Source of the DNA: Desulforapulum autotrophicum HRM2 | GTDB lineage: Bacteria > Desulfobacterota > Desulfobacteria > Desulfobacterales > Desulfobacteraceae | NCBI RefSeq assembly: GCF_000020365.1 | Contig: NC_012108.1 | Coordinates: forward strand, 3,844,001 to 3,908,000 | Length of the DNA stretch: 64,000 nt | Direction of reading: 5' to 3' | Shown here: positions 8,961 to 18,512 of the stretch, one piece after another | Numbering within the stretch: position 1 is the first letter of the stretch | Layout of the letters: the number at the start of each line of letters is the position of its first letter | The notes under the pieces: model-generated | What the model saw: only the letters and a program-made list of their open reading frames with translations | Databases searched by the model: none | What the model was told of the DNA's origin: nothing | Translations under genes and position numbers: made by a program

Positions 8961-10295
8961 TTATTCCAGGTTGTCGAGCCTGCCGGTTTCAGCCATCAGG
9001 TTGACAAGGGCAATCTGATAATCAATCCAGGTGAAGGCCACGGCGCCTGAGGCTCGGACAAGGTCTGTCTGGGCCTGGTTGAGCCGGGTCAGGGGAAGGG
9101 TTCCGGCCCGGTAGGCTGTCTCCACATGATCCCTTATCCGCCGGGTTAATTCAAGGGTTTTGTTCTGGCGCTCATAGGTTTCAAAGGCCGTGTCTGCCCG
9201 ATCCCGGCTCTGGTGGATTGCCGAGGATATGGACAACAGCAGGCCCTGGCGCTGGTGATCAAGGGCGCGTATTTGAGCGTTTACCGCCTCAATTTTCCCA
9301 CTTGTCCGGCCACCGGTATACAGATCCCAGGAGGCGACAATGCCCACATAGGTGTCATGCTCCTCCTGGTCTATGACGGTGATATCATCCTGGAAGAGAT
9401 AATCCGCCCCGGAAACAAGGGCAATGGTGGGTGAATTTGCGCCCTTCTGTGCCCTGAGGCGCTGGTCCAGGGCCAAGGCCCCCTGATCCAGAGCCTTTAA
9501 ATCCGGCCGATGCTCCAGGGCAAATTGATAATCAGCGTCAAAGCTGTCTGGGGGATGTCTTTGCCCCTTGGATATCCGAACGGGATAAAGATTTGGGGGC
9601 AGTAGAGCCCCTGGCAGGCCCATGAGCTGGGCCAGTACCGTTTTAACGATCTTGAAATCCCGCTGTGCCGTCAGAAAATCACTCTCTGCCTGGAGGGCCT
9701 TTACTGAGAAGTTGAGCATTTCAGCCTCGGGAACGGTTCCCACCTCCCATCGAATCCTGGAGTCCCGTTCCAATACCTGGTTGAACTGCTGGTTCTCCCT
9801 TGCAACCACCATGCCTTCAACGGCAAGCTGGGCCTGGTAAAAGGCCGTTGCAACGGCCTTAAGCAGCAATCGCCGGGTTTCGGCCAGCATCTGTTTTCGC
9901 TGTTCAACACCGTAATTTGCCGCAAGGGCGTTGGCCTCTCGGGCAAACCCATCAAAAATCAGCCAGGTCAGCCCAAGACCGACCCCGGTTTCGTTGTAGG
10001 ACTCGTTCAGTCGGTATGTGGGCATCCAGTCCGGTTGAATGGTCGCATCAATGGCCTTGACATTACCCGTTAAAGAGACTGTGGGAAGATAGGCAGACCG
10101 GGCCTGTTTAACCACAGCCCGGGCAGATTCAATCCTCGCCTTTGCCTCAAGGATGTCAGGATTCCTGGCTAGGGCTGTTTTAAATGCCTGGTCCAGGGTT
10201 AAAGAGCCCTGGGGAATATCCGGCAGATCCGCTTTGGCAAATACCGTGGTCCAGGCACAAACCACTGAAAGACAGATAAATATCACAAATTTCAT
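8961..10295 (-). CDS. TolC-family outer-membrane efflux protein
   Basis: I chose the ATG at 10295 ([15 protein letters not shown]), which has GAGGA eight bases upstream; an ATG five codons earlier overlaps the pump stop. The 444-residue product has a signal peptide with cleavage expected after AWTTVFA, then the duplicated TolC-like helical repeat ([24 protein letters not shown] and later [17 protein letters not shown]). Long coiled-coil helices and a C-terminal [16 protein letters not shown] block fit the outer-membrane channel of a tripartite pump. It closes the four-gene tetR-adaptor-RND-tolC run, so it is the likely exit duct for this RND system. Confidence 0.92.
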   Translation of the reverse strand: MKFVIFICLSVVCAWTTVFAKADLPDIPQGSLTLDQAFKTALARNPDILEAKARIESARAVVKQARSAYLPTVSLTGNVKAIDATIQPDWMPTYRLNESYNETGVGLGLTWLIFDGFAREANALAANYGVEQRKQMLAETRRLLLKAVATAFYQAQLAVEGMVVARENQQFNQVLERDSRIRWEVGTVPEAEMLNFSVKALQAESDFLTAQRDFKIVKTVLAQLMGLPGALLPPNLYPVRISKGQRHPPDSFDADYQFALEHRPDLKALDQGALALDQRLRAQKGANSPTIALVSGADYLFQDDITVIDQEEHDTYVGIVASWDLYTGGRTSGKIEAVNAQIRALDHQRQGLLLSISSAIHQSRDRADTAFETYERQNKTLELTRRIRDHVETAYRAGTLPLTRLNQAQTDLVRASGAVAFTWIDYQIALVNLMAETGRLDNLE

Positions 10296-10306
10296 AGCTG
10301 GATTCC

Positions 10307-13300
10307 TCATAGATACCGCTTCTCTGACTTAATCCGGTAAAATAGACAATAGAGCAGCGGAACAACAATCAGGGTTAAAAAAGTTGCCACAAAAAGACCA
10401 CCCATGATGGTGACGGCCATGGTCGCGAACATGGGATCAAAGACCAGGGGCAGCATGCCCAGAATGGTGGTTCCAGAAGCCATGATCACGGGCCGCATGC
10501 GGCTGACAGAGCTATCCAGAATAGCCTTGTAGGGGGGGTAATCCTCTTTCAAAAAAATTTCCACCTGTTCGATCAGTACAATGGCATTCTTGATCAGCAT
10601 GCCGCTGAGCCCCAGAAAGCCCAGGATGGCCATGAAGCCAAAGGGCAGATCCATGATCAAAAGCCCGGCGGCAATCCCCATGATGGAAAGGGGCACGGTC
10701 AGAAAGATGACCAGGGGCGTTCGAACGGAGTTGAACAGACCGACCACAATGACAAACATCCCGAGCACGCAAAGGGGAAATATTTTGCCCAAAGGTTCCC
10801 TTGCATCGTTTGAGGCTTCAAACTCGCCGGCCCACTCAAGGCTGTAACCCGGAGGAAGATCAAGGGCTTCAATCTTCTGGGCCATGGCAAGGCGAAGGGG
10901 AGCGGCAAGACCCCTGGCGGGGTTACACTGAACCGTCACGGCCCGCTGCTGATCCCGGTGACCTATCAGGGGCCATTCCCAGACGGTTTTCACCCCGGTG
11001 ATGACTTGATTAATGGGAATAAACAAACGGTTCGCATGGCTGTAAATCTGGACATTGTCAAGGTCGCCCACTGAATTGCGTTGTTTTTCCGGCGGCCGGG
11101 TAATGATGGGAATCAGTTCGTCCCCCTCCCTGTAGAGCCCGGCCACAACGCCTGTGAACTGCCACTTCAACGCACTGGAAAACTCACTCCTTGTGACTCC
11201 TGACCTGCGGGCCTGACTCTGGGAGAATTCAGGTCTTATCACCCGTACCTGCTGGCGCCAGTCGGTTCTTACGTCCCGGGTGTTCGGGGTCTGCTCCATG
11301 ATCTTTCCGGCCTGGTCGGCAAGATCCTGTAGAACCTTGATATCAGGTCCCCTAAATCTTGCCTCCACCTGAAAGGTGACGGGTGGCCCGGAAACTATCT
11401 TTCGTGCATAGGGCTCGGCATCGGGAAAATTTGCCGCAAGATAAGCGTTGACCTGTTTGACAAGCCCGTTAATCTGGAGATAATCGTCAACCTCCACCAG
11501 CAGCTGGCCGTAACTTGGATTGGGAATCTGGTAATCATAGGAGAGAAGAAACCTGAGGGCCCCTTCTCCTGCAAAGGTGGTGATATTTTTCACCCCATCC
11601 ATCTGCCGAACAAATTGTTCAATCTTTGCCAGATCGTCGGCCGTATGGTTGATATGGGTTCCCTGGGACTTCCAGAAGTTTACGTAAAAATAACGCTGGG
11701 TGGAGTCAGGAAAAAAAGCAGAAGGGATGGAACCAAACCCGATGATCGACAGCAACATCAGCAGGCTGACAACCACCAGTGTCAGATAGCGCCACCTGAG
11801 GGCCAGATGGAGCATGCGCCGGTAGATGCGAAAAATCCTTGAGCCATAGGGATCTTTCATCGCCTGTGATTCCGGGGTCTTGAGAAACCACACGCAGAAA
11901 AGCGGAGTAATGGTTACGGCAAAAAGCCAGCTGAGCAACAGAGAAAGGGCCATGACCTGGAACAGGGACCTGCAGAATTCACCCACATTTCCCGGGGCAT
12001 ACCCAATGGCGGCAAATGCCAGGATGGCCACAAAGGTGGCTCCCAACAGGGGCCACTGGTTTTCCCTGACCACCTGGACGGCAGCACTCTCCCGGCTTTC
12101 CCCCCGGGTGACCCGCACAAGGATGCCGTCCGTCACCACGATTGCGTTGTCAACCAGCATGCCCAGGGCAAGGATCAGGGCACCAAGGGAAATTTTCTGA
12201 AGATCGATCCCCATGAGCAGCATGCCCATGAAAGTTCCAAGGATGGTCAGCAAAAGGATGATACCGATGAGCATGCCGCTCTGCCATCCCATGAAAATCA
12301 TGAGCAGCACCACCACAATGACCACCGCCTCTGCCAGGTTTATAAGAAAGGCGTTCACCGATTCAGTCACCACACGGCTCTGGTAATAAATGGTATTAAG
12401 GGCCATACCCGGCGGCTGCCGGGCCTCAAGTTCATGGAGTTTTTCCCTCACCGAATCTCCCATGGTGATGACATTGCCGCCATCCACGGTGGAAACGCCA
12501 ATGCCGATGCAGGGACGACCGTTGTATCGCATCATGTTCCTGGGCGGTTCCCAGTATCCCCTCGTGATTGTGGCGATGTCTCCAAGCCTGACCATTGAAC
12601 CGGCCCCACCGATCAAAAGATCAGCAATCATGGTTTCACTCTTGAACTCGCCCGTGGGGGAGATACGCATGTATTCGGTATTGACATCCACCTTACCGCT
12701 TGATTCCACAACGTTCTGGAGGTGAAGGGTCTGGTAGATCAAATCAGGAGAAATACCCAGCCCGGCAAGTTTACTGGGCTCGAACTCGATATAAAGGACC
12801 TGCTGCTGGATTCCCCAGAAATCTATTTTTGCCACATCCTTGCACAGGAGCAGCTCTTTCTTAAGATATTCAGCCTGGTCCTTTAGCTGGGCCAGGGTGT
12901 AATTATCACCGGTCAAGGCAAAGAAAACCCCGTAAACATCACCGAAATCATCGTTAACCTGGGACGGCCCTGCTCCAGGGGGAAGGGTCGCCTGGATATC
13001 AGCCACCTTTCTTCTGAGTTCATCCCAGATCTGGGGCAACTCTCGTTTGTTGAACGCATCCTTCATCTCCACATACACAAAGGAGATGCCCTCCTGGGAG
13101 GTCGAATAGATTTCCTTGACCTGGCCCATGGATTTGATGGCCTCCTCAACCTTCTCCGTAATCTCCTCTTCCACCTCCAGGGGTGTAGCACCGGGATAGG
13201 GGGTAATCACAAGGGCTGTTTTAATGGTAAAGGTGGGATCTTCAAGTCGTCCCAGATGTTCAAAGGCCAGGAGACCTCCCCCGATCAGAAGCAGGGTCAA

Positions 13301-13348
13301 GATTGCCAGGAATGTTCGTCTGTTAAGAGCAAATCGGGCCGGGTTCAT
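10307..13348 (-). CDS. RND efflux pump, inner-membrane permease (AcrB/HAE-like)
   Basis: The 1013 residues are the usual size for a proton-driven RND permease. An N-terminal membrane helix (RTFLAILTLLLIGGGLLAF) is followed by a periplasmic loop starting FTIKTALVITPYPGATPLEVEE, then a cluster of helices with the conserved LALGMLVDNAIVVTDGI block (the Asp residues of the proton relay), a second periplasmic loop, and a last helix cluster (GFLGLSGMLIKNAIVLIEQ). The stop overlaps the tolC-like frame and the start overlaps the adaptor stop (ATGA), so translation is coupled. It exports an unidentified drug, solvent or lipid. Loop 1 resembles pumps of the general HAE group rather than heavy-metal pumps. 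Confidence 0.95.
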   Translation of the reverse strand: MNPARFALNRRTFLAILTLLLIGGGLLAFEHLGRLEDPTFTIKTALVITPYPGATPLEVEEEITEKVEEAIKSMGQVKEIYSTSQEGISFVYVEMKDAFNKRELPQIWDELRRKVADIQATLPPGAGPSQVNDDFGDVYGVFFALTGDNYTLAQLKDQAEYLKKELLLCKDVAKIDFWGIQQQVLYIEFEPSKLAGLGISPDLIYQTLHLQNVVESSGKVDVNTEYMRISPTGEFKSETMIADLLIGGAGSMVRLGDIATITRGYWEPPRNMMRYNGRPCIGIGVSTVDGGNVITMGDSVREKLHELEARQPPGMALNTIYYQSRVVTESVNAFLINLAEAVVIVVVLLMIFMGWQSGMLIGIILLLTILGTFMGMLLMGIDLQKISLGALILALGMLVDNAIVVTDGILVRVTRGESRESAAVQVVRENQWPLLGATFVAILAFAAIGYAPGNVGEFCRSLFQVMALSLLLSWLFAVTITPLFCVWFLKTPESQAMKDPYGSRIFRIYRRMLHLALRWRYLTLVVVSLLMLLSIIGFGSIPSAFFPDSTQRYFYVNFWKSQGTHINHTADDLAKIEQFVRQMDGVKNITTFAGEGALRFLLSYDYQIPNPSYGQLLVEVDDYLQINGLVKQVNAYLAANFPDAEPYARKIVSGPPVTFQVEARFRGPDIKVLQDLADQAGKIMEQTPNTRDVRTDWRQQVRVIRPEFSQSQARRSGVTRSEFSSALKWQFTGVVAGLYREGDELIPIITRPPEKQRNSVGDLDNVQIYSHANRLFIPINQVITGVKTVWEWPLIGHRDQQRAVTVQCNPARGLAAPLRLAMAQKIEALDLPPGYSLEWAGEFEASNDAREPLGKIFPLCVLGMFVIVVGLFNSVRTPLVIFLTVPLSIMGIAAGLLIMDLPFGFMAILGFLGLSGMLIKNAIVLIEQVEIFLKEDYPPYKAILDSSVSRMRPVIMASGTTILGMLPLVFDPMFATMAVTIMGGLFVATFLTLIVVPLLYCLFYRIKSEKRYL

Positions 13349-14487
13349 TCGTGGTTTCCTTCCATGGAAATGTCTTTGAGTGTCATGTCTGAACGTATAA
13401 AATCAACACCTTTGACAACAATCTGGTCTCCAATGGCAAGACCCTGTTTGATAATGATGCGCGAAGCGCCGTTTAAACTGCCGACCTCAACTTTCGTTTT
13501 CCGGGCCGTGGACGATGCTGCGTCAAAAACCCACACGGAGGAATCACCACTGCTGTCAGTGACAAGTGCCTTTGCCGGGATCGTGATACTGGAATCTTCG
13601 TTCTGGGGTGTTGACCAGATCACCTCGGCCGTCATGCCCGGCAGCACCATGAAATCCTTGGGCGCCGGCAGGGTAAAGACCATGGCATAGGTTCGGGTAA
13701 CGGGATCGGCATCGGTATTCCATTCTGATAGAACCACCTGAAAGCGCTTATCAGGTCTGGCCGGAAAGGAGGCAAGGGCCTCTGAGCCCCTCCTGAGCCC
13801 TCGACTGATGATCTCATTTTCCGGCACTTTAATTTCAATTTCCAGGGTATCAATGGCATGGAGGCCCAGAACCACCCTTCCCGGCTGTACCATCTCATTA
13901 TTTTCAATCAACTGGGCCGTTATAATGGCGTCATAGGGTGCCCGAAGTGAGGTATAGGCCAGCTGATGCCGGGCAATCAAAAGCTGGGCATCAATGGCCG
14001 TCACGGACGAGGTAAGAGTGCGTACACTGTTTTTAGCATGGTCGTGATCCACCTCGGGAATCACCTTTTTGTTGAAAAGGGTTTCGATCCTTGCAAAATC
14101 AAGGTTTGCCGTATCCAGCTGGGCGACCACCCCCGCCTTCTGGGCCTCAAGCACCCTGATTCTGTCCTCATAATCCTGGGGATCAATCTGCATGAGGACC
14201 TGGCCTCGTTTAACGGCATCCCCGGGTTTAATGTTCACCCGGATCAGGGGACCTGCCACCCTGAAGGCAAGCTTTGCGGTTTTGGAAGCCTTGACTGTTC
14301 CAGGATATTTTTTTTCCGCGTTGATATTAGTAATGCCGACCTTTTCTATGACAACGCCGCGGGTATCAGCAGCATCTGACGCATCCGGGACTGTTTCAGC
14401 GTTCAGGGCAAGGCAGTGTGCCCCAATGAAAAAGCTCGAAACAATGAGAACCGTCACGGTTAACACAATCAATCGTCTGGGTTTCAT
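13345..14487 (-). CDS. Periplasmic adaptor (membrane fusion protein) of the RND pump
   Basis: The start at 14487 (MKPRRLIVLTVTVLIV) has AAGGAAAACAACAA upstream and opens a signal/anchor sequence; the longer frame to 14541 reads through the regulator end. In order come a lipoyl half (KLAFRVAGPLIRVNIKPGDAVKRGQVL), a helical hairpin, the second half motif (YTSLRAPYDAIITAQLIENNEMVQPGRVV), a beta barrel and a membrane-proximal domain. It links the RND pump to the TolC-like channel. A second, broken copy of its first ~110 codons exists at 20838-21160, about 90% identical by eye. Confidence 0.94.
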   Translation of the reverse strand: MKPRRLIVLTVTVLIVSSFFIGAHCLALNAETVPDASDAADTRGVVIEKVGITNINAEKKYPGTVKASKTAKLAFRVAGPLIRVNIKPGDAVKRGQVLMQIDPQDYEDRIRVLEAQKAGVVAQLDTANLDFARIETLFNKKVIPEVDHDHAKNSVRTLTSSVTAIDAQLLIARHQLAYTSLRAPYDAIITAQLIENNEMVQPGRVVLGLHAIDTLEIEIKVPENEIISRGLRRGSEALASFPARPDKRFQVVLSEWNTDADPVTRTYAMVFTLPAPKDFMVLPGMTAEVIWSTPQNEDSSITIPAKALVTDSSGDSSVWVFDAASSTARKTKVEVGSLNGASRIIIKQGLAIGDQIVVKGVDFIRSDMTLKDISMEGNHE

Positions 14488-14919
14488 TTGTTGTTTTCCT
14501 TGTTTAATGATCTGCCCGTGGGCAAGGGGAGCAGGACTCAAGGGTGACCATGGGCAAGCCCAGCAACATTTGGGTCTGGCCTACGATCATGTCCTCCATC
14601 TGTTTTAAATAGCGTTTGCTGTACTTTTTTTTCTTAAGAAAACTGAGCACACTGTCAATATTATGGGCATGGAAGATGATGGGCGCATTGATGAGCATGG
14701 TGTGGAGAAAAACAGCATCATCGTCAAGCTCCGGCTTAATCTGCTTAAAAAACCGCCCAAGGCAGGTAAGGTCCGGCACTAAGACCTCGTCGGAGACCTG
14801 ATTCATCATCCTGTCCCGGTTGTGGATCACCTGGTAAAGCACCCGGATATGCCACCAGGGCTTATCTGGATTAAAGGTTATCTCTATGGCCCGTTTGACA
14901 ATGGCCCGGATCGCCCGGG
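14165..14919. repeat. Direct duplication, left copy (adaptor 5' part plus TetR 3' part)
   Basis: These 755 bp match 20838-21590 in the same orientation with about 90% identity, running from TCCTCATAATCC to GATCGCCCGG. The match covers the first third of the adaptor gene, the intergenic gap and the last three quarters of the TetR gene, and stops sharply at both ends. The copy here belongs to intact genes; the other is a fragment. Confidence 0.9.
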
Positions 14920-15190
14920 ATTGAACCTCTGGCTGGTCCAGATCCTTCTCAAACGGGGCAAGGGTTTTTGAGCAGGGAGACTCCCTCATCTCCCTGGTCG
15001 CAGCCCGGAAGACCGCCTCAAAAAGCCCGAGTTTAGATTTAAAATGGTAATGGATGCAGCCGATGTTCTGGCCGGAACGTTGCGCAATGGCCCGGGTTGA
15101 CACATTGGAAAATCCGTGCATTGCGGCAAGTTCTCCTGCGGCAGAGACCAGCAGTTCCCGGGTCTTTTCCCCGGCAGAATAGGTTGCCAT
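14504..15190 (-). CDS. TetR/AcrR-family repressor of the efflux operon
   Basis: The ATG at 15190 has AAAGGAGATCAA directly upstream, so the 12-codon longer frame was rejected. The 228-residue protein has the classic N-terminal helix-turn-helix (RELLVSAAGELAAMHGFSNVSTRAIAQRSGQ, then CIHYHFKSKLGLFEAVF) and a helical ligand-binding C-terminus that includes a DUF1956-like part. It is the first gene of the efflux operon, 17 bp before the adaptor, so autorepression with ligand-induced release is the natural model. Two TTTAGTCGAT direct repeats lie in its promoter. The C-terminal three quarters are duplicated at 21176-21590. Confidence 0.92.
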   Translation of the reverse strand: MATYSAGEKTRELLVSAAGELAAMHGFSNVSTRAIAQRSGQNIGCIHYHFKSKLGLFEAVFRAATREMRESPCSKTLAPFEKDLDQPEVQSRAIRAIVKRAIEITFNPDKPWWHIRVLYQVIHNRDRMMNQVSDEVLVPDLTCLGRFFKQIKPELDDDAVFLHTMLINAPIIFHAHNIDSVLSFLKKKKYSKRYLKQMEDMIVGQTQMLLGLPMVTLESCSPCPRADH

Positions 15191-15211
15191 TTGATCTCCT
15201 TTATAAGCAAA

Positions 15212-15262
15212 CGGCGATTTATACAATCGACTAAATTAATTCGATCGACTAAAATTACACAA
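15212..15262 (-). promoter_or_regulatory. Promoter and candidate TetR operator of the efflux operon
   Basis: Read on the minus strand, two identical TTTAGTCGAT blocks (15244-15253 and 15226-15235 on the plus coordinates) are 18 bp apart, centred around TCGATCGA, and end just before a -10-like GTATAAAT (15217-15224). Direct or inverted sites of this spacing over a promoter are usual for TetR-type repressors. Binding itself is inferred. Confidence 0.5.
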
Positions 15263-15377
15263 TAGTCAAAATGAAGTCAAGGACAAACCAACGGCCGCCT
15301 GCACCGGTTCAGATCGTCCAGACCATGGCAGTGTACCTGCTTTTCAACGTGTTAAAAGGTCCAAAATATCCAGCAAT

Positions 15378-18300
15378 TCAGACTCGATCCGGTCCGCCAG
15401 CAAAAACTTCTGGGAGCGGTGATATTTCCCCAACAGGGGTATGATCCAAAGCAGCAGGTCCTAGAGAATTGTCAGCCCATGGACATCCTTTATGGGACCT
15501 CTCATCACAGTTCCTTTTTCGCATCAAAGGGTATAAGGGTAAAAATTCAAAGTTTAATCCTGGCGCAACGAAACCCGATATCGCTGAACCTGGTGCCCGG
15601 GCCGAGGCTGCCGTAGCTGCGGGCGGCGCACCGACAACCACCACCGAAATCGACGAAGGACCCGCCGCGCAAGACAGGGAGTCTTTTTTTTCATCCTTCA
15701 GCAATTTAAAATATTTCTCAATATCACTATTTTCAAACAATTTCTCAATTTCCGGATCATAGGGGAAATCCGCAAAAATTTCCTTCTGGTGATACCCGGT
15801 CCTTGTCCATTCCCAAACGTTGCCCCCCAGGTCATGCACCCCTTCCGGCGTCTTGCCGTCCAGAAAAACACCCACAGGCGAGGGCCCTCCCAGGCCAGTT
15901 TCATTATAGTTACAGATTTGGGGCTCGATCTCCTTGCCCCAGGGATATTCCCGTTTTTCCTTACCAGCGGCCGCCGCCTGCCACTGGGCTTCTGTTGGAA
16001 GAGAGTGTGAAAAGCCTGGCTCCTTAACGTCTAACCAGGCACAAAAGGCAGAGGCCTCATACCAGTTCACCCCTACCACCGGCCCATTGGGGCAATTGTA
16101 TTTTCTTTCCCGCCATAATCTCGGTTCTTTGACCTTGGCAGTTTCCAGCCAGATACTCCCCTGCTTGCTCCAAAACTTGCGATTTTCGTAGCCGCCACCA
16201 GCCATGAACTGGTTAAACCAGGCATTGGTCACCGGAAATTTTGATATTTCAAACGCTGGCATCTCGGTTTTTCCCAGGCCCTCAAGAGAATAGACCCCTC
16301 CATCAATGGGAACAAACGCCTGATAGCCCTCATCATAACCCAGGTGCCCCATGAATTTTCCGGCCCTGAAACGCACCCCGGGCGCTTCCCCTGAGCGGAC
16401 AAGGGTCTGCATCCGGTCAATGGCAAGGCTGCAGGTTGCAGGTTTGCGGTTGTCCCTGTGGATATCCATGAGGGACTGGGCTGCCACAAGATGGTTTCCG
16501 GCCCCCCCAGGCTGTGGCGCCTGTTTAAAGATCTTTTCAATAATCTTATTGGCCGCCCCGGAACTTTTCATGCTCAAAAACCCGATAAAAAGGGGAATGA
16601 CCTCATTAAAGCGTTCATCTTCCACATGGGGTTCTATGGCGTCGAAATAGGAATCCTCAACATGGTCCAGGAGATAGGTGGCCGTCAAAAATTCCTGGAA
16701 GGTCAGGTGGATAAATTTATACCGGCCATTCTCCCGGTGGAGCAGGCCCGTGGCCGGTTCGATCCTGTCAAACAGGGCACCATAGGAGGCATCCAGTTTT
16801 CCAAGGGAAAAATGGTTTTTCATGAGGGCCAGGGCCTCATGATGGTCAATGGAGCGGTCCTCTTCCTTAAACATGGAATGGGCCAGATCCATCATGAAAC
16901 GGTTAACCCGGACCTTTTCCTCCCCGAATTTGGAAAAGAGCCGGTCCACAAATCGATCGTAGAGGTCTGCCCGCTGGTCCGGCAGCACCTTGAGGTCATT
17001 GTAGAGGATACACATGGCCGTGAGCATCAGGGGGTTGGTCTTGAGGGCATCGATCCCCTCCCTGGCCCGGATCTCTCCTTTCATCCGGTCAGCCGTTTCC
17101 AGCCCGATATAACGGCTGTCATCGTAGATATGGGCGAACCAGTTTGAAATAAAGGCCTCTACCTGGACCTGGGTCAGGTCTTCCACCCAGGCCCTCCGTT
17201 GCCCAAAGCGTTCGGCCACCACCCCTCCCACGCCATGGGGACGTCCCAGCAAAACCATCCGGACCCCTTTATATGCCAACCTGAAATCGGCAAAACAGGA
17301 AACGATAAATTCCCGGAGCCCTTTTTCCGCCTCATCCAGGCCATCCAAGATAAAGACGGCCCGGCCCTTTTGGCAAAAGGCCTCAATGGTTTCAAAGGTC
17401 AGAAACGAAGAAAAAATGCTGCGGCAGTACCAGTCCAGCAACTGCCGGGCCCTGTCCCCATTGGGCAGGCCCCTGGCGCCATCAAACGCCTTGAAATCCT
17501 TGAAATAGAGGAGAACCGGCAAAAGTCCCTTGGGAAAGTAAGGGCTCTCATCGTTCACAATGGACCTTGCCATGTGCCGGGCCAGGGTGGTCTTACCCGA
17601 GCCTGCCTGGCCCGACACCAGAAGGGTTTCTCCCCGAGCCGCCAGGACCTCTATCTCCACGGGACTGTTTTGGGATGGGTCAGAACGCGCTGTCCCCTTA
17701 TTTTTGCTATTCCCTGGTGGGGCTTTTTCATCCGGGTCCTGTGAAAAAAGGGGCTGGAATATCTCGGGCAGATTCACCCGAATCACTTCTGTTCCCTTGC
17801 TCAGGCAATCAATGTCCATGCATTGGGTCTTTTCGTTCAGCCAGCACCGATAGATTTCAGGAACCACTGCTGCAACGCTTTCCCGTTCCGGCCCTGGGGT
17901 TGCGCCCACGTTAGGTGCTTCGGGCCGGGTAAGATCGGCAATCACTTTCTCCAAATCTTCACGAATGAGGGTCTTAAAGCGGTCCAAGGAGTCAAACTCT
18001 CCATAAAGCAACAGTTCGTCTGCCTTGATTTTCTCTTTCAAGTCCATCACCTTGATAAGGCCGGGGTCTTGTAACTCTTTTGCAGAGGAAATCCGCACCT
18101 CCTTGAAATAGAAAAGAATCTTCGGGCACTTCAAAGACTTCCAGGTCCCATAGGCGTTCAAAAACTCCTCTTCAGTCCCGGAACCCGAGGCGCCAGTGGG
18201 GGTCCCGTATTTTTTGTGGAGCAGGCAGACAAACAGGTCGCATTCTTTCTGGAGGCGGTTGATGGTCTCCTGGGGCCGACCTGCCGAGGGCACTGCATCC

Positions 18301-18455
18301 TCCCAGCCCACGGCCGCCAGCATCACCTGCTTTTCTTTTACCAGCACACGTTTATTCAGGGCATCACAAGCCGCCCGGACCGCTTCCCGTTCCTGGCCCA
18401 GGTCCGACGGGGAGGCGATAAACACCTTGAATTGCCGCACACAGCCTTTCTCCAT
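15378..18455 (-). CDS. DUF4062-NACHT ATPase with C-terminal FGE/C-type-lectin domain; variable region out of frame
   Basis: The ATG at 18455 has AAAGGAGCGGAAA upstream. Domains in order: DUF4062 (FKVFIASPSDLGQEREAV at the N-terminus), NACHT NTPase (Walker A SGQAGSGKTTLARHM, Walker B AVFILDGLDEAEKG, FIHLTFQEFLTATYLL in the winged-helix part), then a formylglycine-generating-enzyme-like domain (FPVTNAWFNQFM, PVVGVNWYEASAFCAWL, LPTEAQWQAAAA, GGNVWEWTRTG). Just before the expected RGGS motif an A8 tract (15684-15691) sits in frame as GAA AAA AAA GAC. In the zero frame the protein continues with unrelated sequence to 15378; after a -1 shift it reads RLPVLRGGSFVDFGGG and ends IGFRCARIKL at 15547, as the sister protein does. 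The next gene upstream is the KAP paralogue. Likely a signal-sensing STAND ATPase with a diversified binding face; defence or conflict role is inference. Confidence 0.85.
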   Translation of the reverse strand: MEKGCVRQFKVFIASPSDLGQEREAVRAACDALNKRVLVKEKQVMLAAVGWEDAVPSAGRPQETINRLQKECDLFVCLLHKKYGTPTGASGSGTEEEFLNAYGTWKSLKCPKILFYFKEVRISSAKELQDPGLIKVMDLKEKIKADELLLYGEFDSLDRFKTLIREDLEKVIADLTRPEAPNVGATPGPERESVAAVVPEIYRCWLNEKTQCMDIDCLSKGTEVIRVNLPEIFQPLFSQDPDEKAPPGNSKNKGTARSDPSQNSPVEIEVLAARGETLLVSGQAGSGKTTLARHMARSIVNDESPYFPKGLLPVLLYFKDFKAFDGARGLPNGDRARQLLDWYCRSIFSSFLTFETIEAFCQKGRAVFILDGLDEAEKGLREFIVSCFADFRLAYKGVRMVLLGRPHGVGGVVAERFGQRRAWVEDLTQVQVEAFISNWFAHIYDDSRYIGLETADRMKGEIRAREGIDALKTNPLMLTAMCILYNDLKVLPDQRADLYDRFVDRLFSKFGEEKVRVNRFMMDLAHSMFKEEDRSIDHHEALALMKNHFSLGKLDASYGALFDRIEPATGLLHRENGRYKFIHLTFQEFLTATYLLDHVEDSYFDAIEPHVEDERFNEVIPLFIGFLSMKSSGAANKIIEKIFKQAPQPGGAGNHLVAAQSLMDIHRDNRKPATCSLAIDRMQTLVRSGEAPGVRFRAGKFMGHLGYDEGYQAFVPIDGGVYSLEGLGKTEMPAFEISKFPVTNAWFNQFMAGGGYENRKFWSKQGSIWLETAKVKEPRLWRERKYNCPNGPVVGVNWYEASAFCAWLDVKEPGFSHSLPTEAQWQAAAAGKEKREYPWGKEIEPQICNYNETGLGGPSPVGVFLDGKTPEGVHDLGGNVWEWTRTGYHQKEIFADFPYDPEIEKLFENSDIEKYFKLLKDEKKDSLSCAAGPSSISVVVVGAPPAATAASARAPGSAISGFVAPGLNFEFLPLYPLMRKRNCDERSHKGCPWADNSLGPAALDHTPVGEISPLPEVFAGGPDRV
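15525..15674 (-). other. DGR-type variable region of the NACHT gene (VR1)
   Basis: Aligned with 18513-18659, these 150 nt are nearly identical in the constant blocks (TCTTGCGCGGCGGGTCCTTC, TGTCGGTG.GCCGCCCG.AGC, ATCGGGTTTCGTTGCG) and for ~25 nt past the stop. They differ at about 14 codons (here GTC GAT TTC GGT GGT GGT; TAC GGC AGC CTC; ACC; TTC AGC GAT), nearly all ending in C or T, with changes at codon positions one and two. That is the footprint of adenine-directed mutagenesis from an AAY-rich template. The frame is the one reached by a -1 shift. Confidence 0.75.
15684..15691 (-). other. A8 tract: candidate -1 frameshift or phase-variation site
   Basis: On the coding strand GAT GAA AAA AAA GAC contains eight consecutive A. 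A -1 slip, or a ninth A, joins the FGE domain to the conserved LRGGS-containing C-terminus; the annotated zero frame loses it. A.AAA.AAA is a known slippery heptamer type in bacteria, and mononucleotide runs of this length also vary in length during replication. A sequencing error would give the same picture. Confidence 0.55.
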
Positions 18456-18512
18456 TTTCCGCTCCTTTATGTCATCCACCCATCTCTACAAAGCGTTGCA
18501 TCTATGTCTTCC

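Noticed and set aside
15378-15546. A separate gene downstream of the NACHT variable region
   Set aside because: Short ORFs on both strands lack ribosome sites and family resemblance; the 0-frame tail is best seen as read-through after the missed frameshift.
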